A stretch of 51,614 nucleotides of DNA from JAWXUE01 sp044432925 (GCA_044432925.1 JAWXUE010000004.1:1-51614), one strand, 5' to 3'; positions 7,639 to 13,511 are shown, counted from the stretch's first letter. The notes: a model not told the origin generated them from the letters alone. Program-made: numbers and translations.

Positions 7639-7911
7639 ATGAATATAAAAGAAGCAGTAGAACATTTTGCAAAATTGCAATAAAATAGTTCAAATCATAA
7701 AAATAGTTTTGAAATTGCAGATAAAACTGAAAAAGCACGAAAAGTAATTGTAGATAACAATGTAGTAATAATGAATAATGAAGTATATATTATTGAACCA
7801 AGAAACACAAAGTTGATAGCAATTTTTGAATGGGCAGGGGAAGTAAATAAAAAAACATTATGTAATCATAAATGGAAAATAAAAGTAAAGTGGTTAGAGG
7901 AGATAATTTAA
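7639..7911 (+). pseudogene. hypothetical gene interrupted by an in-frame TAA
   Basis: A strong promoter and RBS (AAAGGAG) precede the ATG, and 14 codons read MNIKEAVEHFAKLQ before TAA at 7681-7683. The same frame is then open for 75 more codons with coding character (for example KVIVDNNVVIMNNEVYIIEP and WKIKVKWLEEII), ending one base before the next gene. This looks like a nonsense mutation in a 90-aa gene. Readthrough or an independent 14-aa leader peptide are alternatives. The family is unknown. Confidence 0.65.
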
Positions 7912-7912
7912 C

Positions 7913-8230
7913 ATGCCGTTTACAAGTGAAAAAATAGTGATAGCAAATACAAAGCACGACAGGAGATGTAAGTTATCACTAGAGCAGAAAGAAGAAATTA
8001 AAGAGTTATATTCTACAGGAAGATTTAGTTTAAATGATTTAGCAAAGAGATTTGAAGTTAGCAAAAAAACAATTCTACTAATAGTCAATCCAAAATCAAA
8101 AGAGAAAAATGATAATTACATAAAAGAAAATTGGAAGAATTTTCAAGCAAAAAAAGAAGATAGAACAAAAGCAATAAGAGAAACAAGACAACATAAACAA
8201 AAATTATACATTCAAGGAGAAATAAAATAA
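7913..8230 (+). CDS. helix-turn-helix DNA-binding protein, 105 aa
   Basis: Residues about 20-60 form a resolvase-like HTH (LSLEQKEEIKELYSTGRFSL then NDLAKRFEVSKKTILLIVNP). A basic tail of about 40 residues follows (YIKENWKNFQAKKEDRTKAI). It starts one base after the interrupted gene and its stop overlaps the recombinase start. It may be an accessory or regulatory protein for that recombinase. Confidence 0.75.
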   Translation: MPFTSEKIVIANTKHDRRCKLSLEQKEEIKELYSTGRFSLNDLAKRFEVSKKTILLIVNPKSKEKNDNYIKENWKNFQAKKEDRTKAIRETRQHKQKLYIQGEIK

Positions 8231-9015
8231 TGAAACACGGATATATGAGATTAAGTACACAACACAATGAAAATAAAGCAAGTAATCAAACATTTGATAG
8301 ACAATTATTAATATTAAAAGAAAATGGAGTATTAGAAGAAAACATAACTGAAGAAAGAATCAGTGGAGGAGTAGCAACATCAAAAAGACCACAATGGGAT
8401 TTACTAGTAGAAAAGTTAGCTGCTGGAGATGAAATCATTATAAGTGAAATGAGTCGTTTAGCAAGAAGTTTACAAGATCTAATTGAAACGGTTAATTTCT
8501 TAATAGCAAAAAATGTAGGAATAACATTTTTAAAAGAAAACATCATAGTAAGTGAGAATGGCTTAGGAAGTATGAATAAGTTAGTATTTAACCTATTTGG
8601 AGCATTTGCAGAGTTCGAGAAAGATTTGATCTCGGAAAGAACAAAACAAGGCTTAGCAGCAAAAAAAGCACAAGGAGTAAAATTAGGAGCTCCAGTTAGA
8701 TTCAATGAAGAATATGTATCACTAATCAAACAAGCATTTGAAGATGGAATGGTAATAGTAAAAATGAGTGAGTTGTTTGAAATTAGTAGAAATCAAATTT
8801 ATGTATTTGCGAATAAGTACGAATGGAACAGTCCAACATTAGCAGTAAAAAGAATTGCAAAATCAAATATGGAAAATCTATATAATAAATATAGAGATTT
8901 ATTAATTAATTTAAATATTAATAATAATAGTAATAATAGTATCAATAATAATATAAGTAATTTACTAGGTTTTGAATCAACTGAAAACTTACCTACAGTT
9001 GAGAGTGATATGTAA
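8230..9015 (+). CDS. small serine recombinase (resolvase/invertase family), 261 aa
   Basis: Residues 1-140 are a resolvase catalytic domain: YMRLST carries Arg7 and catalytic Ser9, SEMSRLARS carries Arg76 and Arg79, and FEKDLISERTKQGL begins the long E helix. Residues about 155-190 form the C-terminal HTH. An Asn-rich tail (about 220-240) extends beyond the usual 180-200 aa. Such enzymes resolve multimers or invert or delete segments between short paired sites. They do not usually integrate phages by themselves. It is the only site-specific recombinase visible here. Confidence 0.93.
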   Translation: MKHGYMRLSTQHNENKASNQTFDRQLLILKENGVLEENITEERISGGVATSKRPQWDLLVEKLAAGDEIIISEMSRLARSLQDLIETVNFLIAKNVGITFLKENIIVSENGLGSMNKLVFNLFGAFAEFEKDLISERTKQGLAAKKAQGVKLGAPVRFNEEYVSLIKQAFEDGMVIVKMSELFEISRNQIYVFANKYEWNSPTLAVKRIAKSNMENLYNKYRDLLINLNINNNSNNSINNNISNLLGFESTENLPTVESDM

Positions 9016-9016
9016 T

Positions 9017-9277
9017 ATGAAAATTCAATATGGAAGATATTTACAATCAAATACAGTTAATACGAATTTCAACCTGGATAAACAAACAACTAAATCGGCA
9101 AATCATGAGAAAAAATTTGTAAGGAATTGTATAGAAGAGCTGAACTCAAAAGAAAAGAGTACAATATGTTTTAATGAAGAGCAGTTAGAATTATTAAAAA
9201 GTAAAATAGATTTTCAAATAGAAATTGAACAAGTAGAATATTATATCATGGTAAAAAAGTTAAATCAAAAAAACTGA
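9017..9277 (+). CDS. hypothetical protein, 86 aa
   Basis: The ATG at 9017 follows the recombinase stop by one base. The peptide starts MKIQYGRYLQSNTVNTNFNL, and its C-terminal half is rich in Lys/Glu. The stop falls inside the first copy of a GACTACGGT direct repeat. No family was recognised. Confidence 0.65.
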   Translation: MKIQYGRYLQSNTVNTNFNLDKQTTKSANHEKKFVRNCIEELNSKEKSTICFNEEQLELLKSKIDFQIEIEQVEYYIMVKKLNQKN

Positions 9278-9448
9278 CTACGGTATTTGCAAAATGAGTG
9301 TGGGGAAAATCGCCTACACTTTTTTATTTTTAAAAAGCTAACTACGGTTTGAAAAGTTTGCAATAGTTTAAAAACCGACTACGGTATTGAAAAAGCCGAC
9401 AACAGTTTTTGCCTACGGTTTTGCTAAAAAGCTGACTACGGTATTTTG
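9274..9448 (+). repeat. six GACTACGGT-type direct repeats
   Basis: Copies of YYGACTACGGTATT lie at 9274-9290, 9337-9351, 9375-9389, 9395-9411 (degenerate, GACAACAGT), 9411-9424 (GCCTACGGT) and 9431-9448. All are on the same strand and spacing shortens from 63 to about 16-38 bp. They look like iterons or operator sites at the start of the accessory segment. Confidence 0.75.
9297..9326 (+). terminator. terminator of the recombinase operon
   Basis: AGTGTGGG (9297-9304) pairs with CCTACACT (9313-9320) with one G-T pair, followed by a T run. It lies between copies 1 and 2 of the GACTACGGT repeats. Confidence 0.8.
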
Positions 9449-9756
9449 TGCTTTTAAAAATGAGTGCTAAAATTTTTGTGCTAAAAAATTACACAAAAAA
9501 TATAAAATATATTTTTTTTGAAAAAACTTGATCATCTGGTTAAAAATTTTTTAATATAAATATATATATAATAGTATATCAAATATCAATGTTTTATTTG
9601 CTTGTATAATCATTTTAATGCACTTTAAAGCCGTTTTTATATCTGACTTGATAAAATACATATTTAATAAATAAAAACGATTAAAAAACACTAAATTTTT
9701 ATAAACTAGTTTTCAATGTTTTAAATACTAAACTATATATTTTTAATAAATACATT

Positions 9757-9777
9757 ATCTAGTTTTCAATACTAGAT
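9757..9777 (+). repeat. 21-bp inverted-repeat site, copy A
   Basis: ATCTAGT and ACTAGAT form 7-bp perfect arms around TTTCAAT. The identical 21 bases recur at 15548-15568. Partial copies lie at 9704-9720, 9819-9836, 12325-12348 and 12985-13012. Confidence 0.75.
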
Positions 9778-9963
9778 TAATGTAAAAAAATTGATAATGT
9801 GATATTAATAAATATCAAATCTAGTTTTTAATATTATGTTATGCAGTTTTTGAAATACGCCGTTTTTATTTATACATGTAAAAATTACTATTGTACAATA
9901 AAACGCTGTTAAAACTAAAATTTAATATCTTAAAAAATAAATTAATTATATATACATTGATTA

Positions 9964-9995
9964 TTTTTTGAACTTATTTTTTTCTTCCCAGTCAT
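9964..9995 (-). repeat. TTCTTCCCAGT dispersed repeat, copy 1
   Basis: TTTTTTGAACTTATTTTTTT followed by CTTCCCAGT recurs almost exactly at 10884-10913 and as a shorter form at 12396-12420. Read on the minus strand it starts ACTGGGAAGAAAAAAA. All copies flank or lie inside the minus-strand gene block. Confidence 0.7.
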
Positions 9996-10008
9996 TGAAA
10001 AAAGTAAA

Positions 10009-10032
10009 AAAAAGACTTTTAAAAGTCTTTTT
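10009..10032. terminator. bidirectional terminator closing the minus-strand operon
   Basis: AAAAAGACTTTT and AAAAGTCTTTTT form a perfect 24-bp palindrome with A and T tails on both sides. It overlaps the stop codon of the last minus-strand gene and can also stop plus-strand transcription. Confidence 0.8.
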
Positions 10033-10222
10033 ATTTTTTATTATCATCAATATATTTAAATACATTATATAAATTAATATTATCATAACATTTAATATTT
10101 ATTAAATAAGCATAAACAGCTCTAATAGATGTCAATGATTTAAATTTAATGCTTTTTAACAGTGAATCGGCTTCCGTTGTATTTTCATTTTTTAAAAATA
10201 TTTTTAATTCTTTCATGTTCAT
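10031..10222 (-). CDS. hypothetical protein, 63 aa (minus-strand operon)
   Basis: This is the last gene of the counter-oriented operon. RBS AAAAAAGGAGATCAAAAC precedes the ATG, and the same leader precedes the first gene of the operon. The protein is soluble and helical, rich in Lys, Asn and Ile (MNMKELKIFLKNENTTEADS). No family was recognised. Base composition is poorer in G+C than in the plus-strand genes. Confidence 0.65.
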   Translation of the reverse strand: MNMKELKIFLKNENTTEADSLLKSIKFKSLTSIRAVYAYLINIKCYDNINLYNVFKYIDDNKK

Positions 10223-10243
10223 TGTTTTGATCTCCTTTTTTCT

Positions 10244-10339
10244 TTATCTCTTTTTTTTATTATTATTTTTTATTAAACTATTTGTGAAATAGATTAATAA
10301 TTCAATCGGTATTAATACAATTTTTATAAAATTAATCAT
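10244..10339 (-). CDS. putative 31-aa hydrophobic peptide
   Basis: The peptide MINFIKIVLIPIELLIYFTN plus a basic tail (SLIKNNNKKKR) has a single hydrophobic helix and a positively charged end, like small membrane peptides or toxins. Its ATG overlaps the stop of the preceding 27-aa frame (TAATG), so translation would depend on coupling. It is short, and the AT-rich context makes it uncertain. Confidence 0.4.
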   Translation of the reverse strand: MINFIKIVLIPIELLIYFTNSLIKNNNKKKR

Positions 10340-10422
10340 TAGCTAAATACTAACCATAATGTAGGTATATTTTTTTTGTATATTATTTCTAAAGTCCATT
10401 GTTTTATATTTATTGTTTGCAT
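10339..10422 (-). CDS. putative 27-aa peptide
   Basis: RBS TAAGGAGAA precedes the ATG by about ten bases. The peptide is MQTINIKQWTLEIIYKKNIP followed by TLWLVFS. It is coupled to the 31-aa hydrophobic frame downstream. No family was recognised. Confidence 0.4.
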   Translation of the reverse strand: MQTINIKQWTLEIIYKKNIPTLWLVFS

Positions 10423-10436
10423 TTTTCTTTTTCTCC

Positions 10437-10868
10437 TTAATTTTCTAAAAGTTTTTTCACTGCTGCTATTGTATTATTTTGTTTTGATATTTTCATAAAT
10501 TCAATATCATTTTTAAATATGACATAATATTCATCATCATTTAAATTAACAGTATAATCATTAATTTTAATATCTTCTAATATTTGAAATATACCATTTT
10601 CTTTTAAATAATCATCTATTAATAAATTAAGATTATTTATATTTTTAATATCATAATCATTATTAAAAGAAGTACAATGATTATTTATATATAATGTTGT
10701 TGTTGCTGCTGTTGTTAAATTTAAAATATCAACAATATAATTATAATCATCAATTTTTTTAAATTGTATTTGAGAGTCCTCGACTTCTAGAAGTATATAA
10801 TCATCTTTTTTATAAGCTAAATCCATTTTATTTAATTCTAAAAACATATTTTTAATTGTATTATACAT
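10437..10868 (-). CDS. hypothetical protein, 143 aa (minus-strand operon)
   Basis: RBS ATGGAGGAATT lies about nine bases before the ATG. The sequence is acidic and beta-rich (DDYILLEVEDSQIQFKKIDD), with no membrane segment or cysteine motif. I do not recognise it. One copy of the CTTCCCAGT repeat lies directly upstream of its RBS, so that repeat may mark an internal regulatory site. Confidence 0.65.
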   Translation of the reverse strand: MYNTIKNMFLELNKMDLAYKKDDYILLEVEDSQIQFKKIDDYNYIVDILNLTTAATTTLYINNHCTSFNNDYDIKNINNLNLLIDDYLKENGIFQILEDIKINDYTVNLNDDEYYVIFKNDIEFMKISKQNNTIAAVKKLLEN

Positions 10869-10883
10869 TTTTTAATTCCTCCA

Positions 10884-10913
10884 TTTTTTGAACTTATTTT
10901 TTTTCTTCCCAGT
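10884..10913 (-). repeat. TTCTTCCCAGT dispersed repeat, copy 2
   Basis: This copy lies immediately upstream of the 143-aa minus-strand gene. It is followed on the plus strand by a 7-bp hairpin GAGGCTC-N10-GAGCCTC (about 10916-10939). Confidence 0.7.
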
Positions 10914-10949
10914 AGGAGGCTCAACACTTGCAGAGCCTCAACCGTTCTA

Positions 10950-11129
10950 TTAATTATTATCATTTAATATATCACATATTTCTTTTAATTTTTTAATGCT
11001 TTTCAATCTTACGCCCTTATCTAAATTATACGAGTTATAACCTACTGTATAAACTCCATCGATCATCATCAAGCTTTTAAAATTTCCGTTTGTATCTCTG
11101 ACCGATGCAATTATTTTAATGCTTTTCAT
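10950..11129 (-). CDS. hypothetical protein, 59 aa (minus-strand operon)
   Basis: The ATG at 11129 overlaps the end of the upstream gene and has a GGGAGGATC site. A start further upstream would lie inside the neighbouring gene without an RBS. The peptide (MKSIKIIASVRDTNGNFKSL) looks like a small beta domain with a C-terminal helix. Function is unknown. Confidence 0.6.
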   Translation of the reverse strand: MKSIKIIASVRDTNGNFKSLMMIDGVYTVGYNSYNLDKGVRLKSIKKLKEICDILNDNN

Positions 11130-11394
11130 CTGCTTGATCCTCCCATATATTAATATTTTTAAATTCATATACGTAAACTAGATTATTTTCAAAAGTACAT
11201 TTTACTTTCAAATCATCATTTAATTTATTAATAACTTCATATTTGTGATTTCTTTTCTCCGTCACACTATTGAAAAAATTATGCAAATATAAAGTATATG
11301 CTTTTTTTGCTGCACCTCCTGTTGATTCTAATATGTTTATAACCTCATTATTTTTTAAAATTGTACATTTGAATACCATTTCTTTTTTTTTCAT
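11116..11394 (-). CDS. hypothetical protein, 92 aa (minus-strand operon)
   Basis: The N-terminus MKKKEMVFK is identical to that of the upstream 184-aa protein, and the DNA over this part is also nearly identical, although the rest differs. RBS AAGGAG lies upstream of the ATG. The remaining residues are soluble and of unknown family. The shared start suggests cassette-like duplication of expression signals plus a leader peptide. Confidence 0.65.
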   Translation of the reverse strand: MKKKEMVFKCTILKNNEVINILESTGGAAKKAYTLYLHNFFNSVTEKRNHKYEVINKLNDDLKVKCTFENNLVYVYEFKNINIWEDQADEKH

Positions 11395-11417
11395 GCTTCT
11401 TTTCTCCTTTTATTTTC

Positions 11418-11972
11418 TTATAAATTTTTTAAAATATCACTTAATAGATCATTAACATTTAAAGTCGGCTTTAAATTTAAAAAACTTATATTGACAATAT
11501 TTGACAATGTTTTCATTTGATCGTTTAAAATATTCGCATCGTTCACAATTGCAGTTACTCGACATTCAATATCATTAATGAAGTTTAGTACATTCATATT
11601 TATATCAATTTTTTTATTTACGTGTATAAAATTAGTATTATTATTATAATTTAATTTATTATTAATTAATATGTCATCGCTTCTAAACTGAAAAAATCGA
11701 TCCATATCCGAATATGATATATAATTGAATCCATTTTTCAACGGCGATATTTGAATATAATCTTTTTCTAAATAAATACAGAAGTTTTTTGATTTGCATT
11801 CATTTCTTAACTTTTCAAGCGTTTTCATTCCCAGAGTTTTCCCGTTGTATTTTGATAAAATTGTTTTAGCTTCTTCTAATAATTCAAAAGATTGTTTTTT
11901 CATCTCGATTATTTTTTCAAGCCTAGTTCTAATCAGTGTACTTTTTTTGAATACCATTTCTTTTTTTTTCAT
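11418..11972 (-). CDS. hypothetical protein, 184 aa (first gene of minus-strand operon)
   Basis: The ATG at 11972 is chosen because AAAGGAGATC lies just upstream; the frame extends a little further but without an RBS. The protein begins MKKKEMVFK, shared with the next gene, then a basic helical part (TLIRTRLEKIIEMKKQSFEL) and an Asn-rich, Ile-rich C-terminal half. No domain was recognised. A promoter lies 70 bp upstream on the minus strand. Confidence 0.7.
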   Translation of the reverse strand: MKKKEMVFKKSTLIRTRLEKIIEMKKQSFELLEEAKTILSKYNGKTLGMKTLEKLRNECKSKNFCIYLEKDYIQISPLKNGFNYISYSDMDRFFQFRSDDILINNKLNYNNNTNFIHVNKKIDINMNVLNFINDIECRVTAIVNDANILNDQMKTLSNIVNISFLNLKPTLNVNDLLSDILKNL

Positions 11973-12040
11973 TGTTTTGATCTCCTTTTTTTTCTTATAA
12001 ATTTTTATCAATAGTTATGTATAACTTATTTGATAATTAT

Positions 12041-12069
12041 ATTATACATTATAATGTAATATAATGCAA
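12041..12069 (-). promoter_or_regulatory. promoter of the minus-strand operon
   Basis: On the minus strand TTGCAT (12069-12064) and TATAAT (12046-12041) are separated by 17 bp. The spacer contains, read on the plus strand, AATGTAATATAAT (12053-12065). This word also lies in the spacer of the recombinase promoter. Confidence 0.7.
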
Positions 12070-12204
12070 GTGTTTTTGTAATTAAATTACACTTTTTAAT
12101 TACAATATTAAAAATATACAGTTTTTTATCTGATATTTTTATCAATTATTTAATTGTTTTGTAATTAGTCATTTATTTACGTTTTAAAGCGTATTAAGGC
12201 TAAA

Positions 12205-12220
12205 GCCTTATAAGTTATCA
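12205..12220 (+). repeat. 16-bp dispersed repeat, copy 2
   Basis: GCCTTATAAGTTATCA is identical to 2941-2956. Here it overlaps a small inverted repeat AAGGCT-AA-AGCCTT. Confidence 0.6.
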
Positions 12221-12324
12221 CATTTTAAATAAAATGCTCAAAAAAAGAAAATTAGCATATTTAAAATTGATTATTATGTTATATAAACATTGATATTATT
12301 TTATTCACTTATTAGAACTTGATT

Positions 12325-12348
12325 ATCTAGTTTTTAATATTATGTTAT
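12325..12348 (+). repeat. TCTAG-family repeat, partial copy
   Basis: ATCTAGTTTTTAATATTATG continues TTAT and matches the copy at about 9819. It lacks the right arm of the full inverted repeat. Confidence 0.6.
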
Positions 12349-12395
12349 AAGTTATTAAGTATTAATATATATATGCAGTATTAATCATTTTATAC

Positions 12396-12420
12396 GTTCA
12401 ATTTTTTTCTTCCCAGTCAT
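12396..12420 (-). repeat. TTCTTCCCAGT dispersed repeat, copy 3
   Basis: GTTCAATTTTTTTCTTCCCA continues GTCAT. The CCCAGTCAT end is shared with copy 1 at 9964-9995. Confidence 0.6.
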
Positions 12421-12828
12421 GAAAAGATCAAACTATTAAATGTTGAGCCGATCGCATGATATTTTTCATACAGCTTGTTTTTTCTCCTTTTACTTTTTAA
12501 CTATGTTACTTTCGCATTATTCATTTTACATTATTCATATTTTATCTATTAATATTTTATATTATATATATTATATATATATTATTATGTTGTTAATGTT
12601 TTATATTTATATTTATATTTATTTTTATTTATTTTTTACTTTGTTTTTTTTCTGCCTTTATTTTTTTATCTGTTGTTTTGTTATTTTCGGTCATACTGTA
12701 GTTTTGCAAACGCTCAAGCAATCAAAAAATATATATCATAAAAAATTTAGAAAAATATCTCTTTAAAAATAAGATTTAAAAAATAAAAAATTTTAGAGTT
12801 GCTCACATGAACAAACAATTTTAAAAAA

Positions 12829-12905
12829 CAATAAAAAACAATAAAAAACAATAAAAAACTGATAAAAAACTGATAAAAAACTGATAAAAAAGTGATAAAA
12901 AAGTG
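12829..12905 (+). repeat. phased A-tract tandem repeats (predicted bent DNA)
   Basis: Three units of CAATAAAAAA (10 bp) at 12829-12858 are followed by four units of STGATAAAAAA (11 bp; CTG three times, then GTG) at 12859-12902. Seven A6 tracts thus recur every 10-11 bp, in phase with the DNA helix. Such phasing is the classic signature of intrinsic curvature, common at replication origins and strong promoters. Confidence 0.85.
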
Positions 12906-12984
12906 TATAGTGTAATATAAACGAACGTATACATGACAAACAATGTAAATATATGCTTTTATATGCTTTTATACCTGTTTATAT

Positions 12985-13012
12985 ATCTAGTATTGAATAT
13001 CATGTCATCTAG
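12985..13012 (+). repeat. TCTAG-family repeat, divergent pair
   Basis: ATCTAGTATTGAATATCATG continues TCATCTAG. Two TCTAG words are 22 bp apart between the bent region and the RNA locus. Confidence 0.5.
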
Positions 13013-13022
13013 TAACTAAGGG

Positions 13023-13074
13023 GGGTATACCCTATTTTAAAAACTATCAAGTATTGGTGGTGTTACCCCACCAA
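13023..13074 (+). other. palindrome and GC-rich hairpin upstream of the RNA locus
   Basis: GGGTATACCC (13023-13032) is a perfect 10-bp palindrome. TTGGTGG and CCACCAA (13054-13060 and 13068-13074) form a 7-bp stem with loop TGTTACC. No T run follows, so it is not a forward terminator. These G+C-rich elements stand out from the AT-rich surroundings. Confidence 0.5.
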
Positions 13075-13124
13075 AAAAATTTGAGAAAAAAATAAGAAAA
13101 GGGAAGTCGATACAAAAAAGTAAC

Positions 13125-13153
13125 TTGACAAAAAAAGGGAAAGGGAGTAGAAT
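13125..13153 (+). promoter_or_regulatory. strong promoter of a non-coding RNA locus
   Basis: TTGACA (13125-13130) and TAGAAT (13148-13153) are separated by exactly 17 bp. ATACAAAAAAG just upstream resembles the sequence upstream of the recombinase promoter. No protein gene starts within 500 bp downstream. Confidence 0.8.
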
Positions 13154-13376
13154 GAAGAAGTAGGGTGGTTTAGGTAGTTCTTAGCCACTTTACGCCCATT
13201 ATATCTTGTATGATTTTTCTCTGGTGTCGATACTAATAATGCACTAAGAAGAAGTTGAAAGCCTACAAGTTGTTGGAACATGATAGTAGAACGTTGGCAA
13301 TGTTTCTTGAAAAGGATGATAGGTTCGAGTCCTGTCGCTATCAAAATGGACTAGCAAAATGCTACTCGGTAAGAAA

Positions 13377-13410
13377 GTAACCTTAAAAATACTAGTTAGG
13401 TTGCTTTTTT
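13377..13410 (+). terminator. terminator 1 of the RNA locus
   Basis: GTAACCT pairs with AGGTTGC (one T-G pair) around a 14-nt loop, followed by six T residues. Confidence 0.7.
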
Positions 13411-13464
13411 ATTTTGAATAGTTTATAATGAAAATCTACCGAGTCTTAATTGACTTAAAATAAG

Positions 13465-13493
13465 CAATCATATTAAATTATGGTTGTTTTTTT
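13465..13493 (+). terminator. terminator 2 of the RNA locus
   Basis: CAATCATA pairs with TATGGTTG (one T-G pair) around TTAAAT, followed by seven T residues. Confidence 0.85.
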
Positions 13494-13511
13494 ATTTGTA
13501 TGTGGTATAAT
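13484..13511 (+). promoter_or_regulatory. promoter with extended -10
   Basis: TTGTTT (13484-13489) and TATAAT (13506-13511) are 16 bp apart. TG at 13503-13504 gives an extended -10 (TGGTATAAT). It directly follows terminator 2 and drives the 13.7 kb small genes. Confidence 0.7.

Larger units (their letters stand above)
9449..10008. other. non-coding AT-rich segment (about 560 bp)
   Basis: No credible gene is seen on either strand. The stretch holds several members of a TCTAGTTTTYAATAYTA repeat family (about 9704, 9757 and 9819), two GCCGTTTTTAT words (about 9630 and 9858), and one copy of a TTCTTCCCAGT repeat near its end. Composition is roughly four-fifths A+T. A replication origin or recombination region is plausible. 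Confidence 0.5.
12070..12828. other. non-coding AT-rich segment (about 760 bp)
   Basis: I see no convincing gene. A plus-strand frame at 12440-12766 is low-complexity Tyr/Ile/Phe/Leu translation of AT runs without an RBS. The stretch holds the second copy of a 16-bp repeat (12205-12220), a TCTAG-family repeat (12325-12348) and a CTTCCCAGT repeat (12396-12420). It may be eroded minus-strand coding DNA or part of an origin. Confidence 0.5.
13160..13493 (+). ncRNA. candidate structured non-coding RNA (about 330 nt) with a tRNA-like 3' part
   Basis: A strong promoter (13125-13153) and two hairpin terminators (13377-13410 and 13465-13493) bound a stretch with no open frame and clearly higher G+C than its surroundings. 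Visible helices include GTGGTT/AGCCAC (13165-13188). A tRNA-like T arm ATAGG-TTCGAGT-CCTGT lies at 13319-13335, and GATAGT pairs with GCTATC (13282-13287 with 13337-13342) like an acceptor stem. A long-range ACTCGGTA/TACCGAGT pairing (13364-13371 with 13437-13444) encloses the first terminator. The 61-nt tRNA-like part is too short for a normal tRNA. A degenerate tRNA, an attP-like tRNA end or a phage large-RNA class are possible. Confidence 0.55.

Noticed and set aside
9274..9448. A CRISPR array at the GACTACGGT repeats
   Set aside because: Repeats are only about 12-15 bp, degenerate and irregularly spaced, and no cas genes are present.
12440..12766. A 108-codon plus-strand frame in the AT-rich segment
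   Set aside because: It is low-complexity Tyr/Ile/Leu/Phe translation of AT runs, with no RBS, and differs from all real genes here.
12829..12905. A CRISPR array
   Set aside because: The units are contiguous 10-11-bp repeats with no unique spacers.
13054..13074. A terminator at the TTGGTGG/CCACCAA hairpin
   Set aside because: It is followed by A residues on the plus strand and has no T tail on the minus strand after the stem.
13282..13342. A complete functional tRNA gene
   Set aside because: The T arm and most of an acceptor stem are present, but only 30 nt lie between acceptor and T stem, too few for D and anticodon arms. It was kept only as a tRNA-like element.
13063..13344. A 93-codon minus-strand frame across the RNA locus
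   Set aside because: It has no RBS, covers the strong plus-strand promoter and T-arm-like sequence, and its end is a low-complexity Ser/Phe/Leu stretch.
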